Source: Burkholderiales bacterium
GTDB taxonomy: Bacteria; Pseudomonadota; Gammaproteobacteria; Burkholderiales; JAEUMW01
Direction of reading: 5' to 3'
Assembly: GCA_016791285.1 (NCBI GenBank)
Contig: JAEUMX010000087.1
Span: 1-19,968, forward strand
DNA length: 19,968 bases
Of this stretch, positions 15,724-19,968 are shown piece by piece; the stretch's first letter is position 1, and every line of letters begins with the position of its first letter. Made by a program: the position numbers and the translations under genes. The notes under the pieces are model-generated. The model was given only the letters and a program-made list of their open reading frames with translations, made no database searches and was not told the origin of the DNA.

Positions 15724-18420
15724 ATGAGCACACTGCTGCTGGTAGACGGCTCCTCCTACCTGTACCGCGCGTTTCACGCGCTGCCCGATCTGCGCAACAA
15801 GGCCGGTGAGCCCACGGGAGCGGTCTACGGCGTCATCAACATGCTGCGGCGCCTGCGCAAGGACTTCGCGGCGGAGTATAACGCCTGCGTTTTCGACGCA
15901 AAAGGCAAGACGTTCCGCGACGACGTCTATCCCGCGTACAAGGCGCAGCGTCCGCCGATGCCGGACGATCTCGCGGCGCAGATCGAACCGCTCATGGATT
16001 GCATCCGCGCCATGGGATGGCCGCTGCTCGTCGTCGACGGCGTGGAGGCTGACGACGTGATCGGAACGCTGGCGAGAGAGGCGGAGCGCGCGGGCATCCG
16101 TACGGTCGTCTCCACCGGCGACAAGGACATCGCTCAGATCGTCAACGCGCACGTGCGGCTGGTCAACACGATGTCGAACGAGACGCTCGACGTGGCCGGC
16201 GTGCAGGCGAAGTTCGGCGTGCCGCCGGAGCGCGTCACCGACTATTTCGCGCTCGTGGGGGACAGCGTCGACAACATCCCTGGCGTCGAGAAGGTCGGTC
16301 CGAAGACCGCCGCGAAATGGCTCGCCGAGTATGGCAGCCTCGACAACCTCATCGCACGCTCGGAGGAAGTCGGCGGTGTGGTGGGGGAGAATCTGCGCAA
16401 GGTGCGCGACTGGCTGCCGCAGGCGCGCGAGCTCCTCACGATCAAGTGCGACGTGCCGCTGCCGCACGGCGTGCGCGACCTCGAACCCCGACCGCCCGAC
16501 CGGGCGAAGCTGGCGCAGCTTTTCGACCGCCTCGACTTCAAGAGCTGGCGGCGCGAGCTGGACGCGAACGGGGATGCGACGCCGCTCCCGCCGTCGGCAC
16601 CGGTCGAAGCCCGCGAACGCCGCTACGAGACCGTGCTCGACGAGGACGCGCTCCAGGCCTGGATTGCGAAGCTCGACGCCGCGGGGCTCGTCTCCGTCGA
16701 CACCGAAACCACGAGCCTCGATCCGCTTGAGGCGGATCTCATCGGCATCTCCGTGTCGGTTGCAGCGGACGAAGCGGCGTATATTCCGATCGGGCACCGC
16801 GGCCCGGCAGCGCCGGACCAGTTGCCGCTCGAGCGCGTGCTCGCCCTGCTGCGGCCATGGCTGGAGGACGCGGCGAAGCCGAAGGTCGGCCAGAACCTCA
16901 AGTACGATCTGCACGTGTTCGCGAACCACGGCATCGCCATGCGCGGTGTCGCGCACGACACGCTGCTGCAGTCCTACGTGCTGGAGAGCCATCTTTCGCA
17001 CGACATGGACAATCTCGCGCAACGCCACCTCGGTGCGAAGACCATCACCTACGACGAGGTCACCGGCAAAGGTGCAGCGCGGATCGGCTTCGAGCAGGTG
17101 GCGGTGGACCGGGCGACCGAGTACGCGGCGGAGGACGCGGACATCACCCTGCAGTTGCATCACGCGATGTTGCCCGCGCTTCGCGACGACCCGAAGCTCT
17201 TGCACGTGTATCGCGACATCGAGATGCCGGTGCTGTCCGTGCTCTTCGCGATGGAGCGGCACGGGGTGCTCCTCGACACGCAGCTGCTCGACGGCCAGAG
17301 CCACGAGCTCGGCAAACGGCTGCGCGAGATCGAGCTCGACGCATACCGGGTCGCCGGACAGCCGTTCAACCTGAACTCCCCGAAGCAGATCCAGGAGCTG
17401 CTCTTCGAGCGCCAGAAACTGCCCGTCATCAAGAAGACGCCGAGCGGCACGCCCTCCACGGACGAGGACGTGCTGCAGCAACTCGCCCTCGATTACCCGC
17501 TGCCGAAGCTGCTGCTCGATTACCGCGCGCTCGCGAAGCTGAAGAGCACCTACACCGACAAGCTGCCGCGCTCGGTCAACCGGCGCACCGGACGCGTGCA
17601 TACGACCTACGGCCAGGCGGTCGCGGTGACGGGCCGGCTGTCGTCGAACGAGCCCAACCTGCAGAACATCCCGATCCGAACCGCGGAAGGCCGGCGCATT
17701 CGCGAGGCCTTCATCGCGCCGTCGGGGTCGCTGATCGTCTCGGCCGACTACTCGCAGATCGAGCTGCGGATCATGGCGCATCTTTCCGGCGACGAGGGCC
17801 TGCTGCGGGCCTTCGCGGAAGGACGCGACATCCACGCCGCAACCGCGGCGGAGGTCTTTGCGGCCGACCTCGACGCAGTCACTTCCGAGCAGCGACGCTA
17901 TGCGAAGGTGATCAACTTCGGGCTCATCTACGGCATGTCGGCGTTCGGGCTCGCGTCCCAGCTCGGGCTCGAACGCGGCGCCGCGCAGCAGTACATGGAC
18001 CGCTACTTCGCGCGCTATCCGGGGGTTGCCGCATACATGGAGCGCACGCGAGCGGAAGCGAAATCTAGGGGCTACGTGGAAACCGTTTTCGGTCGCCGAC
18101 TGTGGCTGCCCGAGATTCGCAGCGGTAATCCGGCGCGCCGCCAGGGCGCCGAGCGCGCGGCGATCAACGCGCCGATGCAGGGCACCGCGGCCGATCTGAT
18201 CAAGCTCGCGATGATCGCGGTGCAAGGCTGGATCGAGCGCGAGCGGCTCGCAACGCGGCTCATCATGCAGGTGCACGACGAGCTGGTACTGGAAGTGCCG
18301 GAGACCGAGCTGGAAACCGTGCAGTCGGAACTGCCCGCGCTCATGAGCGGTGTCGCGACGCTTGCCGTGCCGATCCCGGTAGAGGTGGGTGTCGGTCCGA
18401 ACTGGGACCGTGCACACTGA
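15724..18420 (+). CDS. polA: DNA polymerase I
   Basis: 898 residues (E. coli 928), with all three domains. The 5'-3' flap exonuclease is at about 1-290: LLVDGSSYLYRAF (5-17), GVEADD (106-111), STGDKD (130-135) and the helix-hairpin-helix region PGVEKVGPKTA (186-196). The 3'-5' proofreading domain is at about 300-500, complete by DEDD motifs: Asp326 and Glu328 (VDTET), Asp395 (NLKYD), and Tyr467 with Asp471. The polymerase domain runs from about 500 to 898: motif A DYSQIELR (675-682), O-helix RRYAKVINFGLIYG (724-737) and motif C VHDELVLEV (850-858). It fills gaps in repair and removes Okazaki primers. It starts at ATG 15724, divergent from the LOG gene; an asparaginase gene follows after 53 bases. 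Confidence 0.98.
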   Translation: MSTLLLVDGSSYLYRAFHALPDLRNKAGEPTGAVYGVINMLRRLRKDFAAEYNACVFDAKGKTFRDDVYPAYKAQRPPMPDDLAAQIEPLMDCIRAMGWPLLVVDGVEADDVIGTLAREAERAGIRTVVSTGDKDIAQIVNAHVRLVNTMSNETLDVAGVQAKFGVPPERVTDYFALVGDSVDNIPGVEKVGPKTAAKWLAEYGSLDNLIARSEEVGGVVGENLRKVRDWLPQARELLTIKCDVPLPHGVRDLEPRPPDRAKLAQLFDRLDFKSWRRELDANGDATPLPPSAPVEARERRYETVLDEDALQAWIAKLDAAGLVSVDTETTSLDPLEADLIGISVSVAADEAAYIPIGHRGPAAPDQLPLERVLALLRPWLEDAAKPKVGQNLKYDLHVFANHGIAMRGVAHDTLLQSYVLESHLSHDMDNLAQRHLGAKTITYDEVTGKGAARIGFEQVAVDRATEYAAEDADITLQLHHAMLPALRDDPKLLHVYRDIEMPVLSVLFAMERHGVLLDTQLLDGQSHELGKRLREIELDAYRVAGQPFNLNSPKQIQELLFERQKLPVIKKTPSGTPSTDEDVLQQLALDYPLPKLLLDYRALAKLKSTYTDKLPRSVNRRTGRVHTTYGQAVAVTGRLSSNEPNLQNIPIRTAEGRRIREAFIAPSGSLIVSADYSQIELRIMAHLSGDEGLLRAFAEGRDIHAATAAEVFAADLDAVTSEQRRYAKVINFGLIYGMSAFGLASQLGLERGAAQQYMDRYFARYPGVAAYMERTRAEAKSRGYVETVFGRRLWLPEIRSGNPARRQGAERAAINAPMQGTAADLIKLAMIAVQGWIERERLATRLIMQVHDELVLEVPETELETVQSELPALMSGVATLAVPIPVEVGVGPNWDRAH

Positions 18421-18460
18421 TCGAGCTCGCGAAACCAAGCGTCCGACCCATTCAACGAGA

Positions 18461-18465
18461 GGAGG
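18461..18465 (+). promoter_or_regulatory. Strong ribosome binding site of the asparaginase gene
   Basis: GGAGG, within AGAGGAGG, lies eight bases before ATG 18474 and fixes that start. The remainder of the 53-base gap after polA shows a short CGAGCTCG palindrome (18422-18429) but no clear terminator or promoter. Confidence 0.85.
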
Positions 18466-18473
18466 CGTTCACC

Positions 18474-19562
18474 ATGCAATTTTCCAAGCTGTTTCAGCAG
18501 ATCCTGACGCTCGCGTTCTGCGCGCTGTTCGTGGCCGCGGTTCAGGCCAAGGAGGACGCGCCGCCGGCGAAGCTCGCGAACGTGGTCATCCTCGCCACGG
18601 GCGGCACCATCGCCGGCACCGCCGCCTCGGCGACGCAAACCACCGGCTACACCGCGGCGAAGGTGGCGGTCGACCAGTTGCTCGAGGCCGTCCCGGACTT
18701 GAAGAAGCTCGCCAACGTGCGCGGTGAACAGGTCGCGCAGGTCGCGAGCGAAAGCATGACCAACGAGGTCTGGCTCAAGCTCGCGAAACGCGTCAACGCG
18801 CTGCTGGCGCAGTCCGACGTGGACGGCATCGTCATCACGCACGGTACCGACACGCTGGAGGAGACGGCGTATTTCCTCAACCTGGTGGTGAAGAGTCGCA
18901 AACCCGTGGTGCTGGTCGGCGCCATGCGACCGTCGACCGCCATGAGCGCGGACGGACCCTTCAACATCTACAACGGCGTCGGGCTCGCGGCGAGCAAGGA
19001 GGCGGCGGGCCGGGGCGTGCTCGTCTGCATGAACGACCAGATCGGCGACGCGCGCGACATCACCAAGACCACAACGACGACGCTCGACACGTTTCGGTCC
19101 TACGACCTGGGCTACCTCGGCTACATGATCGGCGCGCGGCCGCACTTCTACAAGCAGCCCGTGCGCAAGCACACCGTGGAGAGCGAGTTCGACGTGACCA
19201 ACCTCGACGCGCTCCCTGCGGTAGACATCGTCTACGGCTACGCCAACATGAACCGGATTCCGATCGATGCCTTCGTCGCCGCCGGTGACAAGGGAATCAT
19301 CCACGCCGGCGTGGGTGACGGCAGCTTGGCGGCGCAGGTCAAGCCCGCGCTCGTCGAGGCGCGGAAGAAGGGGGTCATCGTCGTACGCAGCTCCCGTGTC
19401 GGCAACGGTGTGGTGGTGCGCAATGGCGAAGCGAACGACGACGAGCTCGACTTCGTGGTCTCGGATACCCTCTCCCCGCAGAAAGCGCGCATCCTGCTCA
19501 TGCTGGCGTTGACCAAGACGAACAGCACGAAGGAGATTCAGCGGATGTTCTATACGTATTGA
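18474..19562 (+). CDS. ansB: Type II (periplasmic) L-asparaginase
   Basis: 362 residues with an N-terminal signal peptide (about 1-25, ending VAAVQA), so an exported enzyme that hydrolyses asparagine to aspartate and ammonia, often with glutaminase side activity. Active-site residues by alignment to E. coli AnsB: Thr45 in ATGGTIAG (41-48), Tyr59 in TTGYTA, Ser92 with Glu93 where E. coli has Gln, Thr125-Asp126 in THGTDTLEE (122-130), and Lys198 in ARDITK. GAMRPSTAMSADGPFN (149-164) is the type II signature. Lys198 is followed by five threonines (199-203), a slightly odd run. The gene has a strong ribosome site. It lies 53 bases after polA with no clear functional link; separate transcription is possible but I see no good promoter. 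Confidence 0.95.
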   Translation: MQFSKLFQQILTLAFCALFVAAVQAKEDAPPAKLANVVILATGGTIAGTAASATQTTGYTAAKVAVDQLLEAVPDLKKLANVRGEQVAQVASESMTNEVWLKLAKRVNALLAQSDVDGIVITHGTDTLEETAYFLNLVVKSRKPVVLVGAMRPSTAMSADGPFNIYNGVGLAASKEAAGRGVLVCMNDQIGDARDITKTTTTTLDTFRSYDLGYLGYMIGARPHFYKQPVRKHTVESEFDVTNLDALPAVDIVYGYANMNRIPIDAFVAAGDKGIIHAGVGDGSLAAQVKPALVEARKKGVIVVRSSRVGNGVVVRNGEANDDELDFVVSDTLSPQKARILLMLALTKTNSTKEIQRMFYTY

Positions 19563-19682
19563 TACCGTGGTTAGCACCGCAGGCAGCACCGTCTTCGTTT
19601 GGTGGTGGTGGGGAGGTTGCGGAGACGGGCAAGTCCATATCTACGTATGGCGGTAAGTATTGCCGGATGCTAGTCTTATCCC
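19563..19682. other. Intergenic region between ansB and the BrnT-like gene
   Basis: 120 bases, about 57% GC by hand count, lower than the core genes. An inverted repeat CCATA-TCTACG-TATGG lies at 19635-19650 and could be an operator; BrnTA loci are usually autorepressed. No intrinsic terminator for ansB is seen, and no clear -10/-35 pair. Confidence 0.35.
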
Positions 19683-19968
19683 GTGGCAACCGCTTGTTTC
19701 GAATGGGACCCCGACAAGGACGCAGAGAATCAGCGAAAGCACGGGATTTCTTTCTCACGTGCCCAATACGCGTTTGCCGATCCGCGCCGCGTGATTGCCA
19801 GGGATCTCACTCACAGCCAGGCCGAAGAGCGGTTCTATTGCTTTGGCGAGGTGGACGGTGGTGTCCTGACGGTGCGGTTTACCTATCGTACCGCCGTGAT
19901 TCGAATCATCGGCGCCGGGTATTGGCGCAGAGGGAAGACCATCTATGAGCGCGAGAATCAAGTACACC
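19683..19968 (+). CDS. brnT: BrnT-family type II toxin (3' end outside the window)
   Basis: The frame from GTG 19683 is open to the window end: 95 complete codons. In-frame TAG at 19671-19673 limits the N-terminus, and GTG 19683 is the only start between that stop and the conserved FEWDPDK. BrnT hallmarks are FEWDPDKDAENQRKHGISF (residues 6-24), FADPRR (31-36), EERFYCFGEV (49-58) and the near-C-terminal IIGAGYWRRGKTIYEREN (75-92). BrnT is a small RelE-fold ribonuclease that inhibits translation and is normally followed by its antitoxin and DNA-binding repressor BrnA. The protein is probably missing only its last few residues. No Shine-Dalgarno is visible. GC is about 59% here, below the neighbouring genes, which fits an acquired locus. 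Confidence 0.82.
   Translation, partial: MATACFEWDPDKDAENQRKHGISFSRAQYAFADPRRVIARDLTHSQAEERFYCFGEVDGGVLTVRFTYRTAVIRIIGAGYWRRGKTIYERENQVH

Noticed and set aside
15622..18438. A 938-codon open frame on the minus strand opposite polA
   Set aside because: Fully antisense to an intact DNA polymerase I with all active-site motifs; Arg/His/Val-rich composition and no domain.
19755..19967. A 70-codon minus-strand frame at the right end
   Set aside because: Antisense to the BrnT-like gene, which has recognisable conserved motifs on the plus strand.

Overview
The window looks like a stretch of the core chromosome of a GC-rich betaproteobacterium. I base this on gene content: a MetX/MetW pair, the aminoglycoside-phosphotransferase type of homoserine kinase, LptE directly after LeuS, a DUF2782 protein beside thrB, a BPSS1780-type membrane protein, and DUF4124 beside pyrE. 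Coding density is very high and every gene from gatB to ansB reads as intact. I see no rRNA, tRNA, CRISPR array, insertion sequence or phage gene.

Layout. 1-363 is the 3' end of gatB (+). It meets a minus-strand pair, pyrE followed by a DUF4124 secreted coiled-coil protein (1701-381). A 90-base divergent gap then starts a plus-strand run: exodeoxyribonuclease III, an AmpG-type muropeptide permease and a COG2836 (TauE/SafE-like) membrane protein (1792-4469). This converges on a tightly packed minus-strand operon, leuS-lptE-metX-metW (9364-4477), whose genes overlap by 1 or 4 bases or lie 3 bases apart. Across the 221-base divergent region 9365-9585 lie a phosphoribulokinase-family gene and a UvrD-type helicase (+). 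The helicase converges, stop codon against stop codon, on a minus-strand run: LOG-family hydrolase, DUF2782, thrB, BPSS1780 (15625-12745). Divergent from that run is polA (+), followed by a secreted type II L-asparaginase (+). The last ~290 bases hold the 5' part of a BrnT-family toxin gene that runs off the window; this end is lower in GC (about 59% by hand count over 19681-19920).

How the genes fit together. Two steps that split homoserine are present: MetX sends it to methionine and ThrB sends it to threonine. PyrE supplies UMP. LeuS and GatB serve tRNA charging. LptE and AmpG serve the envelope. ExoIII, UvrD and PolA are repair enzymes. The phosphoribulokinase could mean Calvin-cycle autotrophy, but PrkB-type homologues exist in non-autotrophs and one residue here (His202) leans that way, so autotrophy is not established by this window.

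I did not find a convincing new multi-gene system. The points most worth a second look are the BrnT toxin gene at the right edge, the repeats and hairpin in front of the phosphoribulokinase gene, the placement of metXW behind leuS-lptE, the coupling of the COG2836 protein to AmpG, and palindromes that span both stop codons at the convergent gene junctions.
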